Source: CAG-877 sp045125935 (GTDB taxonomy: Bacteria > Bacillota_I > Bacilli_A > RF39 > UBA660). Taken from it: DNA of 64,000 nt. The DNA is taken from assembly GCA_045125935.1 (NCBI GenBank), contig JBGVNW010000068.1, forward strand, positions 248,001 through 312,000, in the 5' to 3' direction. Shown one piece after another: positions 8,321-15,481 of this stretch (positions are counted from its first letter, which is position 1; each line of letters starts with the position of its first letter). Made by a program: the position numbers and the translations under genes. Below the pieces are notes generated by a model that saw only the letters and a program-made list of their open reading frames with translations, made no database searches and was not told where the DNA came from.

Positions 8321-8417
8321 CTCCGACTATAACTTATTGAAGTAAATATACATAAGAAATATATATCATCTTTTATATGAAATGGGGTCGGAGCCAGAGT
8401 AATATATTGGATGATAT
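8321..8417 (+). ncRNA. Possible pseudoknotted RNA element upstream of tnpB
   Basis: Two perfect inverted repeats are interleaved: CTCCGAC (8321-8327) with GTCGGAG (8387-8393), and ATATCATC (8363-8370) with GATGATAT (8410-8417). This order (A, B, A', B') cannot form two nested hairpins but can form a pseudoknot. The GC-rich first stem stands out in the AT-rich gap 8066-8429, which has no convincing gene. It ends 12 bases before the tnpB start, so it could control tnpB translation or mark the left boundary of the mobile element. Confidence 0.4.
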
Positions 8418-8429
8418 TTTTTTTAACAA

Positions 8430-9683
8430 ATGAAGTTAGTTTATAAGTTTAAATATAATGGTGAGTTAAACGATGTTTTAATGGATTATTGTAAATCTGC
8501 CAAAGATTTATATAATCAGGCATTGTATTTGGTTAAAAAAGAACTAAAATCAAATGATAAGTGGTTGAGTTACTACGAATTAGATAAGATACTTAAAACA
8601 ACAAAGAATCTTGAAGGTGATATTAATTACTATAAGAATAAATCACAAGTATCCCAGCAAGTTATTAAAAAACTATCTAATAACATTACCGCTTATATAA
8701 GATCAATTAAAGATTGGAGTAAAAATAAAAGTAAATATAAAGGAAAACCTAAATTTCCAAAATATAAAGAAAAGAATGGTTTAGAGACTTTAGTTTACAC
8801 AAATCAAAGTTGTAGAATTAAAAATGATGGTTATTTGTATTTGTTAAAAACGCAGAAAATTAAAATACATCAATTTGAAAAATATGGTAGTGATTTAATG
8901 AAGTTTAATCAAATACATGTTAAACCAACCAAAGGTTATTTTGAAATTCTAATAGTTTATGAAAAGGATTGTTTAAATTATGACTTAAACCAAGATGAGT
9001 ATTTATCAATTGATTTAGGAGTGGGTAATATTTGTTCTGTGATAAATTCGGTTGATGGGACTGCTGAAATATATAATGGAAAGCAGATAAAGTCAATTAA
9101 TCAATTCTATAACAAAGAAAAAGCAAAACTTCAAAGTCTTTTGGAAACAAATAATAAAAAGAAAACTTCTAAAAGATTAAGTAGTTTAACTGAAAAAAGA
9201 AATAATAAAATAAATGATTTACTACATAAAACAACTAAACACATTATAAATCAAGCAATTAAGCGATGTATAGGAACAATAGTTGTAGGTTATAATAGAG
9301 GTTGGAAGGACTCCATCCAAATCGGTAAACGAAACAACCAGACTTTTGTTTCTATCCCTCACTTGAAATTAATTGAAATATTGAAGTATAAATGTGAGAT
9401 GGTTGGTATTCAACTAATTACTCATGAAGAAAGTTATACTTCAAAATGTGATGGGTTAGTTTTAGAGAAAGTTGGTAAACACGAAGTGTATTTGGGTAAA
9501 AGAGTAAAACGAGGGTTATACCAATCAAGTTGTGGTAAATTAATCAATGCAGATATAAATGGTGCGTTGAATATAATGAGAAAAGTAGTTGGTGATTCTT
9601 CGATTGAAAAGAAGATAATCAATAGAGGTCTGTTGTTCAGACCAAAAAAGTTTAATAATTTATTTGATTTAATAAAATATTAA
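8430..9683 (+). CDS. tnpB: TnpB-like RNA-guided nuclease (IS605 OrfB family)
   Basis: 417 residues, full length for TnpB. RuvC-I is SIDLGVGN (Asp195). The RuvC-II position reads TIVVGYNRGWK, with Gly287 where most TnpBs have Glu. RuvC-III is INADINGALNIM (Asp375). A THEESYTSKC segment (331-340) precedes a zinc-ribbon-like region with Cys340 and Cys368. I recall a TnpB branch with this WK..NQ..EESYTSK signature in which the catalytic Glu is relocated; Glu333 or Glu334 are candidates. No TnpA transposase is nearby. The gene lies between the 600-aa late gene and gp55, so it acts as a homing-type mobile gene or has been domesticated. TnpB family assignment is secure; activity is not. Confidence 0.9.
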   Translation: MKLVYKFKYNGELNDVLMDYCKSAKDLYNQALYLVKKELKSNDKWLSYYELDKILKTTKNLEGDINYYKNKSQVSQQVIKKLSNNITAYIRSIKDWSKNKSKYKGKPKFPKYKEKNGLETLVYTNQSCRIKNDGYLYLLKTQKIKIHQFEKYGSDLMKFNQIHVKPTKGYFEILIVYEKDCLNYDLNQDEYLSIDLGVGNICSVINSVDGTAEIYNGKQIKSINQFYNKEKAKLQSLLETNNKKKTSKRLSSLTEKRNNKINDLLHKTTKHIINQAIKRCIGTIVVGYNRGWKDSIQIGKRNNQTFVSIPHLKLIEILKYKCEMVGIQLITHEESYTSKCDGLVLEKVGKHEVYLGKRVKRGLYQSSCGKLINADINGALNIMRKVVGDSSIEKKIINRGLLFRPKKFNNLFDLIKY

Positions 9684-9700
9684 AGTTTTTGAATATTTTT
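9600..9700 (+). ncRNA. Candidate omega-RNA region at tnpB 3' end
   Basis: TnpB guide RNAs overlap the 3' end of the gene. Here a perfect 6-bp hairpin GGTCTG-TTGTT-CAGACC (9627-9643) sits inside the last codons (encoding GLLFRP), about 40 bases before the stop. The guide would follow at or after ~9690. Boundaries cannot be fixed from the sequence alone. Confidence 0.4.
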
Positions 9701-9732
9701 TAATATATTTAATAAAAATAAGAACATAATAA

Positions 9733-9746
9733 TTACATATATGTAA
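9733..9746 (+). promoter_or_regulatory. Perfect palindrome before gp55
   Basis: TTACATATATGTAA, a 14-base perfect palindrome that ends one base before the gp55 ATG. It could bind a dimeric regulator or fold as a weak hairpin near the start codon. Confidence 0.35.
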
Positions 9747-9747
9747 A

Positions 9748-10137
9748 ATGGGAAGAACTAAAGGTAGTGGTAAAAAGAAAAATTATTTAGATAATGAAGA
9801 ATTAAAAGCAGAAATACTTAAATGTAAAGAAAGTAAAATCGTATCAGTCAATCTAGCAAAAATGTTTCAATTAATAGTTGAAAATGTTTCAAGAAGCTTC
9901 TATTGGGCAAACCCAGAAGATGGTGACGATTGTAAAGCAAATGCTATATTCGAACTGTGTAAAAACTTTTGGAAATATGAACCAGAAAATGGAAACGCTT
10001 TTGCATTTTGCTCTCAAATAGCATACTTCGGAATCGCTGGAACATGGAGAATCCTAAAACCTAAAAAATATGATGGAACAATATCCCTAACATGCCTCGA
10101 TTCAAATAATAATAATTTTGAAATATATAATATCTAA
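9748..10137 (+). CDS. 55: Late-transcription sigma factor (gp55-like)
   Basis: 129 residues; T4 gp55 is 185. The order matches gp55: YLDNEELKAEILKCKESK (13-30) corresponds to T4 YVNNKELLQAIIDWK; LAKMFQLIVENVSRSFYW follows; then the region-2-like helix ANAIFELCKNFWKYEPENGNAFAFCSQIAYFGI (74-106) parallels T4 with its [21 protein letters not shown]. It would direct host RNA polymerase to CATAAATA late promoters together with the clamp and a gp33-like coactivator (14759-15340). The C-terminus is shorter than T4's and ends NFEIYNI, perhaps a reduced clamp-binding tail. No promoter motif of either class lies immediately upstream; tnpB occupies that space. Confidence 0.75.
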   Translation: MGRTKGSGKKKNYLDNEELKAEILKCKESKIVSVNLAKMFQLIVENVSRSFYWANPEDGDDCKANAIFELCKNFWKYEPENGNAFAFCSQIAYFGIAGTWRILKPKKYDGTISLTCLDSNNNNFEIYNI

Positions 10138-10153
10138 AAAATAATTATTTTTT

Positions 10154-10161
10154 CATAAATA
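10154..10161 (+). promoter_or_regulatory. Late promoter motif CATAAATA
   Basis: TTTTTTCATAAATATAATATATG, 17 bases before the start at 10179. Confidence 0.75.
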
Positions 10162-10178
10162 TAATATATGAATATAAT

Positions 10179-10709
10179 ATGAACAATATGATTAAAACAT
10201 TTGAAGATTTTGTAAATGAAAATCAAAATATCTACGAAAATATTGATTTTGAACAATTAAATGAATCATTCACAAATAAAGAATTAAAAGATGCTATTAA
10301 AGCACATGGCGGGTTAACAAAAAGCGGTAGTTATAGTCATGAAGACGCAAGATTTTACGGTGAATTTGATTTAAAAAATGCTAAATATGTGGGTTATTTA
10401 AAATCTGAAACAATTTATGATATTATATATAACAATTGTTATATATTATTATATAATTCTTTAAATTTATTATTGAAAACAAACGATGGCGGTATCATAG
10501 TTATAGAACATGGTGGTGAACTATTAGATAAAGATTATACAGAATGGTTAAAAAAAGTAAAAACTCGTGATAATAATTGGATAGATGATAAAATTAGCGA
10601 AGATCCAGAAAATAATAGATATTGGAATGTCGCTAAAAAAAATGTGGAAATAAATGAAAAACCAGATAAAAGTGCTACACGAATGAGAAGACATAAACAT
10701 AGGAAATAG
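10179..10709 (+). CDS. Putative internal virion protein with capsid-targeting-like N-terminus
   Basis: 176 residues. The N-terminus MNNMIKTFEDFVNE|N carries the tag; a second site QLNE|S lies at 27-30. After it comes a short module NKELKDAIKAHGG (33-45) that also occurs, as SSKLRNIIKQHGK, after the tag in the gene at 28818, so the two are probably paralogues. A hydrophobic stretch at about 84-100 (YDIIYNNCYILLYNSLNLLL) may be buried or membrane-active. The C-terminus is very basic (RMRRHKHRK), fitting DNA contact inside a head. It ends in TAG, the only such stop I noted. Late promoter at 10154 and strong terminator at 10738 make it a single unit. Confidence 0.75.
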   Translation: MNNMIKTFEDFVNENQNIYENIDFEQLNESFTNKELKDAIKAHGGLTKSGSYSHEDARFYGEFDLKNAKYVGYLKSETIYDIIYNNCYILLYNSLNLLLKTNDGGIIVIEHGGELLDKDYTEWLKKVKTRDNNWIDDKISEDPENNRYWNVAKKNVEINEKPDKSATRMRRHKHRK

Positions 10710-10737
10710 AATAATTAAAAAAATATAGAAATATATA

Positions 10738-10796
10738 AAAACTGACAGCAAATTGTAGATATTTGAAAATCTATGGTGATTGCTGTCAGTTTTTTT
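10738..10796 (+). terminator. Rho-independent terminator
   Basis: 13-bp stem AAACTGACAGCAA/TTGCTGTCAGTTT with a 28-base loop and a T-tract that leads straight into the terminase late promoter. Confidence 0.85.
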
Positions 10797-10804
10797 CATA
10801 AATA
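10797..10804 (+). promoter_or_regulatory. Late promoter motif CATAAATA
   Basis: TTTTTTTCATAAATAATTTATA, 27 bases before the terminase start at 10832. Confidence 0.75.
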
Positions 10805-10831
10805 ATTTATATACCTAATTTTCAATTGATT

Positions 10832-11314
10832 ATGGCAAAACAAACGAAAGATAATGCATATTGGACTTCTAAAAGAGTAGATGCTTGGATGAAAGATTAT
10901 GCTAATGGTCATATACGAAAAGATAATCCTTGGGCGGATGGTATGATAGGAATTAAAAAACCAGATCTTCTTTTTGAATATACGGCAGAAGAAATTCAAG
11001 AAGTTACTAAATGTGCCCAAGATATTATTTATTTCGCTAATAACTACTGCTATTGCATGCAAGGTGGCAAGGGCTATCAACCTCTGACGCTAAGGGACTA
11101 TCAAGAAGATATGTTGAGAAACTATTCAAATAACCGCTTCAACATTTGTCTGTCGGCCAGACAAAGTGGAAAATGTAGTTTTAGTGTATCATTAACTACA
11201 AGACAGGGTGGAAATAATTTTCATAAATATATTGAAGATGTTTATTTAGATAGGAAAAAAGGATTTTTATATCGAATTAAACAATTTCTTCTAAATATAT
11301 ATAGAAAATTATAA
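10832..11314 (+). CDS. 17: Terminase large subunit, N-terminal part fused to N-intein
   Basis: 160 residues from ATG 10832; a TTG at 10826 is less likely. Residues 1-114 are the N-terminal part of a gp17-type packaging ATPase, with the adenine-binding region LTLRDYQEDMLRNY and Walker A begun as LSARQSGK. Immediately after that Lys comes the first intein residue, Cys (DNA 11174-11176), then CSFSVSLTTRQGG, a block-A pattern. The N-intein is only 46 residues and ends in a basic amphipathic helix (FLYRIKQFLLNIYRKL). Block B is absent here and is found in the C-intein gene at 12510. Protein trans-splicing with that gene would restore GK-T of the P-loop, so no ATPase exists without splicing. Confidence 0.9.
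   Translation: MAKQTKDNAYWTSKRVDAWMKDYANGHIRKDNPWADGMIGIKKPDLLFEYTAEEIQEVTKCAQDIIYFANNYCYCMQGGKGYQPLTLRDYQEDMLRNYSNNRFNICLSARQSGKCSFSVSLTTRQGGNNFHKYIEDVYLDRKKGFLYRIKQFLLNIYRKL
11222..11229 (+). promoter_or_regulatory. Late-type motif inside N-intein coding region
   Basis: TTTTCATAAATATATTG matches the late promoter including flanks, 88 bases before the homing endonuclease start. It is within coding sequence (HKYIE), so chance is possible. Confidence 0.35.
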
Positions 11315-11317
11315 TTT

Positions 11318-12526
11318 ATGTCGGGTAAGAAGAATTTAGTTCCAGTAATAAAAAAATGTGAAAGATGTGGAAATGATTTTTTAGCATCATCTAATTATGT
11401 TCATTTTTGTGATGGGTGTTCAATTATCGTTAAGAAGGAAGCAAAAGAACGCCATAATAAAGCAAGATTGATAGTAAAACAGAATAAATTATTAAATGGG
11501 GTTGAGGGTGAAGATTATATTATAGATTTATGGAATGGACTTCCAACAACAAGAATAGCGGGAAGGTGGATTAAAGAAAGACACCCTGGTAGAACTATAG
11601 ACGAATATAAAAACGAATTTCCAGATGCTCCTCTTGTGTGTGGAAAAATGTCAAAACGATTATCGGAATCAACAAAATCTCGAATGAATCGACCAGAAGT
11701 AAAAGAATATTATTCAAATTTATTCAAAGGTGATAAAAACCCAAATGCGAAATGCAATACCACTGAAGAATATAGAAAATCTATATCTCCATTTTCAAAG
11801 TCTTTTAAGAAATATGAAGGTATGACAGATGAAGAGAAGGAAAAACAAATTAGAGAATATACTCAATGTGATAGAGATGATAGAAATGACAATCAAGTAA
11901 AATATTGGATTAAAAAAGGATATTCAGAAGAAGAAGCGAAACAAAAAGTTTCTGAAAGACAGCGAACATTCACATTAGAAAAGTGTATTGAGAAATATGG
12001 TGAAGAAGATGGAATCAAAAGATATACAGAAAGACAAACAAAATGGTCTGCTAAAGTAGAAGAGCAATATCGACAAGGGTTATTTAGTAAAATTCCACAT
12101 TCTCAAAATTCCAATATATATTCTAAATTTGAAAAGGATATTGTTGATAGCATTATAGAATCATTAGATATAGATATAAATGATATTTATTGCTATAAGA
12201 CTTCTCAATTTAGATTGGAAAACACTAATGAAGATTGTAAAAATAAAATATTTTCATATGATTTAACTATTGGAAATAAAATTATAGAATTTAATGGGGA
12301 TTTTTGGCATATGAATCCTGATATGTATGATTCTGATTATGTTCATCCTTATAGCAATCTTTCTGCTGAAGAAAAATGGGAGATTGATGAAATTAAACTT
12401 AATTGTGCTTTTCAGAATGGTTATGAAGTTTTAACTATTTGGGAGCAAGAATATAATGAAAATAAAGAAGTGACTATACAAAAGTGTGTAGAGTTTTTAA
12501 CTAACGATTATGAAAAAAATTCTTAA
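11318..12526 (+). CDS. Free-standing homing endonuclease in split terminase intein
   Basis: 402 residues. N-terminal zinc finger CERCGNDF..HFCDGC (15-38). The middle has helical DNA-binding-type segments (e.g. GYSEEEAKQKVSERQRTF and EKYGEEDGIKRYTERQ). The C-terminal ~110 residues hold a Vsr/EDxHD-like nuclease core: FSYDLTIGNKIIEFNGDFWHM (split here into Asp and Glu beta strands, then GDFWHMNP) and YEVLTIWEQEY. The same core occurs in the genes at 16959 and 56547. It starts 3 bases after the terminase N-part stop and overlaps the C-intein start by 17 bases, so the three genes are packed as one unit. This is the 'fractured gene' arrangement known from phage split inteins: the endonuclease spreads the whole insert. 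Confidence 0.85.
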   Translation: MSGKKNLVPVIKKCERCGNDFLASSNYVHFCDGCSIIVKKEAKERHNKARLIVKQNKLLNGVEGEDYIIDLWNGLPTTRIAGRWIKERHPGRTIDEYKNEFPDAPLVCGKMSKRLSESTKSRMNRPEVKEYYSNLFKGDKNPNAKCNTTEEYRKSISPFSKSFKKYEGMTDEEKEKQIREYTQCDRDDRNDNQVKYWIKKGYSEEEAKQKVSERQRTFTLEKCIEKYGEEDGIKRYTERQTKWSAKVEEQYRQGLFSKIPHSQNSNIYSKFEKDIVDSIIESLDIDINDIYCYKTSQFRLENTNEDCKNKIFSYDLTIGNKIIEFNGDFWHMNPDMYDSDYVHPYSNLSAEEKWEIDEIKLNCAFQNGYEVLTIWEQEYNENKEVTIQKCVEFLTNDYEKNS

Positions 12527-14477
12527 AAAAATTATATTGTCCTTAATCCAGTTGATAGAAAAGTTTGAATATCGCAATGTGGATTTAGATGAGAATGATA
12601 TTGATAAAAAGATTATAGACAGCATTGATATATCTGACGAAGGTATATCGGTGTTATCTCATGATGGATATCACCCTGTTACACATATACATAAGACGCA
12701 ACCATATCAGATATACGAATTGGTTTTGGAGTCGGGTGATAAGATGGAGTGTGCAGATAATCATATTGTGTTTTGTGAGAATTTTGAACAGAAGTTTGTA
12801 AAGGATTTGACAGCAAGCGATAGAGTTATGACACAAAATGGTTTATCAAATGTGAAGTCTGTTACAAAAACAGGTAGAAAGATATCTATGTATGATATTA
12901 CTGTTGATAGCGATGACCATTCTTTTTATTCAAATGGTATATTGAGTCATAATACAGTTACTGCGGCTGTTTTCTTATTGCATAGTGCAATTTTCAATTA
13001 TGATAAAAATGTCGGTATTGCAGCAAATAAACAGGCGACTGCGATTGAAATTATGGATAAGATCAAAGAAATTTTGGATAGATTACCATTTTTTTTGAAA
13101 CCTGGTATAAAGACTAATAATCAGGCGATGATGGAGTTTGATAATGGTTGTCGTATGATTGCACAGGCTACAACAAAGAGGTCATTCATTGGTCATACTA
13201 TTCATATTCTTTATTTGGATGAGTTTGCTCATGTTGAACCACATATCTTGAATGAATTTTATGAGAACATTATGCCTACGGTTTCTTCAATGGAGGATTC
13301 AAAGATTGTAATTACTTCTACGCCGAATGGATATAATAAGTATTATGATTTATATCAAGGTGCTGTAGATGGAACAAATTCATTTAACCCAATACGAGTA
13401 GATTGGTGGCAGATACCAGGTAGAGATGAGGCTTGGAGAGATAAGATGATACAAGACTGTGGTGGACCTGATGAGTTTATGAGACAGTTTGGTAATTCAT
13501 TTCTTTCAACTGGTAATACTTTGCTTTCACCAGATTCGCTTGCAAAACTACAACAAGGTAGACAGAAATTTGTAAGAAAGGGATTATTAGAAATAGAAAA
13601 GAATTGGGATCCAGAATTTGATGATTTAGTATTCCATCCAGATTTTGATCCTGAAAGTTTCAGAGATAATAATAAAAGATGGATTATGTCTTTGGACTTG
13701 GCTGAAGGTTCGGGTGGTGACTATACAGTAATGAATCTTTTTGAGGTTAGAGTTAAGGATACTAATATCCACAAATTATATAATGACGAAAATGCTGACA
13801 TCAAGAAGTCTGATTTCTTTCAATTATATCAGATAGCAAGATTTAAATCTAATACCATTAATCTTGAAACATTTGCTAAACTGGTTTATATTGTATCACA
13901 AAATATTATACCATCTGACAATATTAAAATTGTGTGTGAATATAATACATATGGTAGTGAGTTTATGCGATTGCTTCAAATGGTATTTGGAGATAAAAAC
14001 AACTTTGATATGAGTTGTGTATTGAAATATTTACACAATGCTGAATCATCTGTAAGAAAATATGGATTAAAAGTGAAATCGGATAATAAGTCTATAAATT
14101 GTATTGCTTGTAAAGGTTATGTTGCAACAGACAATATTGTTGTTACAGATACGGATACTGTTGGTGAGTTTGAAGTTTTTAGTAAGGTTGGTAATAGTTT
14201 TAAAGCAAGTAGAGAGCATGATGACCTTGCAATGAGTACAGTTAATGCTTGTACGGTATTTGAGCATCCACAGTTTAATATTATTATGGAAGATATTTTA
14301 GGATTGAATGAAGATGTGTTTGATAAATATGTGGAAATGAAAGATGATAAATTTTTAAATATGTATGATAATTATGAGAATCTTGCTTATAATGGTTCTA
14401 TGAGAGGTGATAGTGATTTTTATGGTGGTGGATATAATCGTGGTGGATATTTTGGAAATAATGGTTTATATAGATAA
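12510..14477 (+). CDS. 17: C-intein fused to terminase large subunit C-terminal part
   Basis: 655 residues. Residues 1-148 are the C-intein: an amphipathic start (MKKILKKIILSLIQLIEKF), block-B-like GDKMECADNHIVF, block F MYDITVDSDDHSFYSNG and terminal ILSHN (DNA ends 12953). The first extein residue is Thr, completing Walker A GK-T. The terminase part has Walker B ILYLDEFAH, the coupling motif ITSTPNG, and an RNase-H-like nuclease with MSLDLAEGSGGD, VCEYNTYG and REHDDLAMS. The tail is Gly/Tyr/Asn rich. The short N-intein and long C-intein make this atypically split, as in the AceL-TerL intein known from phage terminases. The gene ends at a bidirectional terminator. Confidence 0.92.
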   Translation: MKKILKKIILSLIQLIEKFEYRNVDLDENDIDKKIIDSIDISDEGISVLSHDGYHPVTHIHKTQPYQIYELVLESGDKMECADNHIVFCENFEQKFVKDLTASDRVMTQNGLSNVKSVTKTGRKISMYDITVDSDDHSFYSNGILSHNTVTAAVFLLHSAIFNYDKNVGIAANKQATAIEIMDKIKEILDRLPFFLKPGIKTNNQAMMEFDNGCRMIAQATTKRSFIGHTIHILYLDEFAHVEPHILNEFYENIMPTVSSMEDSKIVITSTPNGYNKYYDLYQGAVDGTNSFNPIRVDWWQIPGRDEAWRDKMIQDCGGPDEFMRQFGNSFLSTGNTLLSPDSLAKLQQGRQKFVRKGLLEIEKNWDPEFDDLVFHPDFDPESFRDNNKRWIMSLDLAEGSGGDYTVMNLFEVRVKDTNIHKLYNDENADIKKSDFFQLYQIARFKSNTINLETFAKLVYIVSQNIIPSDNIKIVCEYNTYGSEFMRLLQMVFGDKNNFDMSCVLKYLHNAESSVRKYGLKVKSDNKSINCIACKGYVATDNIVVTDTDTVGEFEVFSKVGNSFKASREHDDLAMSTVNACTVFEHPQFNIIMEDILGLNEDVFDKYVEMKDDKFLNMYDNYENLAYNGSMRGDSDFYGGGYNRGGYFGNNGLYR

Positions 14478-14479
14478 AA

Positions 14480-14516
14480 AAAAAAGAGAGGACTTAAAAA
14501 ATCCTCTCTTTCTTTT
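14480..14516. terminator. Bidirectional terminator
   Basis: AGAGAGGA/TCCTCTCT stem with A-tract on the left and T-tract on the right. It sits between convergent genes: terminase (plus) and the small gene at 14516 (minus). Confidence 0.85.
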
Positions 14517-14746
14517 TAGCAGTTAAGTGTGCCGATATAATCTGTTTCTTTAATTGATGCGATTTTCCAGGTTTCCATTGCTCCGTTATATTCTTCACGA
14601 ACAATTTCATCTGCGTGTTTGGTGCTTTCCGCTTTAACACACCAAGTTTCTTTCCACTTCTTCATTTTAGGATTACCTGCCTTATCACACAAATCTGTTT
14701 CCATTTCAAGTTTAACTTGAACAATAAAATACTTTAATTCTTCCAT
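14516..14746 (-). CDS. Small conserved-looking protein of unknown function
   Basis: 76 residues, no family recognised. It looks like a compact alpha/beta protein: a beta strand (LKYFIVQVKLEME), a short charged loop with KMKKWKETWCVKAES, a helix (KHADEIVREEY) and a final strand pair (METWKIASIKETDYIGTL). It lies 12 bases downstream of the gp33-like gene and ends at the shared terminator, so it is probably co-transcribed with that gene in the early/middle phase. Coding potential is good because both edges are bounded by matching signals. Confidence 0.7.
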   Translation of the reverse strand: MEELKYFIVQVKLEMETDLCDKAGNPKMKKWKETWCVKAESTKHADEIVREEYNGAMETWKIASIKETDYIGTLNC

Positions 14747-14758
14747 ATTATAAAATTT

Positions 14759-15340
14759 TTAAAAAAGATTAATTTCATCATTTTCTTTTGGTAATTTACT
14801 AAATTCTCTCAATTCTTTTAAAATTTCCATTTGTGCATATGAACTCAATTTTTTCCACATTGTTTGAATATTAATTCCACAATATTCACATAACATCACG
14901 AGAATTTGCGATAATGAATAATCAACTTTTAGTTTAGCATATACGAAAAATAAAATTTCATTAACTATTTGATAATTTACTGTAATTTTATCTTCGCCTA
15001 ATAAAAGTGATTTATATTTTGAATTGAAAATAATATCATAAAATTTTTCTTCAAACACAACATCTTCCCAAGTTGAACGGAATTGACAAGCCATTGGGTC
15101 TATTGTGAATGTTTCTACATTATTTTCACAAAAATCTACATTATTCCAATTATTATATTTTATCTTTAAAGTTCTAGATGTTTTTATTCTTTCTTCAACA
15201 GTTTTTTCTTTCGATGATTTGTCATATATATTTACACCATTTTCGTCTAATAAAATTCGTTTATTGCTTTCTTCTATATTTTCTAAATCTAAATCATCTA
15301 ATTCAAAATCCAACTCTTCATCTATATTTTTTTCTTCCAT
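14759..15340 (-). CDS. 33: Late-transcription coactivator (gp33-like), tentative
   Basis: 193 residues. The acidic N-terminal ~35 residues (DEELDFELDDLDLENIEE) are probably disordered. The C-terminal third (YAKLKVDYSLSQILVMLCEY, then GINIQTMWKKLSSYAQMEILKELREFSKLPK) follows the pattern of T4-type gp33: a helix with a tyrosine followed by a hydrophobic Cys-Glu turn, a second helix with KKL, and an LP motif near the end. It ends in DEINLF, which would suit the hydrophobic-acidic clamp-binding tail of gp33 (T4 LDFLL). In T4 gp33 bridges RNA polymerase and the clamp for late transcription. It is larger than T4 gp33 (112 aa), so the extra N-terminus is unexplained. Confidence 0.45.
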   Translation of the reverse strand: MEEKNIDEELDFELDDLDLENIEESNKRILLDENGVNIYDKSSKEKTVEERIKTSRTLKIKYNNWNNVDFCENNVETFTIDPMACQFRSTWEDVVFEEKFYDIIFNSKYKSLLLGEDKITVNYQIVNEILFFVYAKLKVDYSLSQILVMLCEYCGINIQTMWKKLSSYAQMEILKELREFSKLPKENDEINLF

Positions 15341-15363
15341 TCTATTCTTATTTTGATTTAATA

Positions 15364-15376
15364 TAAAAATAACAAA
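15364..15376 (-). promoter_or_regulatory. Early-type promoter motif (variant)
   Basis: On the minus strand TTTGTTATTTTTA, 23 bases before the gp33-like start. The same variant occurs before Dam (37552). Confidence 0.45.
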
Positions 15377-15415
15377 AAAAAAAATATAATGTTATTCTCA
15401 AAAATTAAACATTTA

Positions 15416-15428
15416 TTTGTTATATTTT
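15416..15428 (+). promoter_or_regulatory. Early-type promoter motif before polymerase part A
   Basis: TTTGTTATATTTT, followed by the operator hairpin at 15441. The same arrangement is repeated at 18861 before polymerase part B. Confidence 0.65.
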
Positions 15429-15440
15429 GAATTGAACATC

Positions 15441-15460
15441 AGTCGGCTTCTAAACCGATT
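15441..15460 (+). promoter_or_regulatory. Operator-like hairpin before polymerase part A
   Basis: AGTCGG-CTTCTAAA-CCGATT: 6-bp stem with one G-T pair and an 8-base loop, 21 bases before the ATG. The loop is identical to that at 18892-18899 while the stem bases differ with pairing kept. T4 gp43 represses its own translation by binding a hairpin with an 8-base loop upstream of its start, so an equivalent role is likely. Confidence 0.65.
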
Positions 15461-15481
15461 CATATAAAATTATTTAAAGTT

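Noticed and set aside
10701..10720. TAG stop at the end of the gene at 10179 as evidence of a recoded TAG, as in some gut megaphages
   Set aside because: Long genes run without needing TAG readthrough, TAA and TGA serve as normal stops, and one TAG stop fits the standard code.
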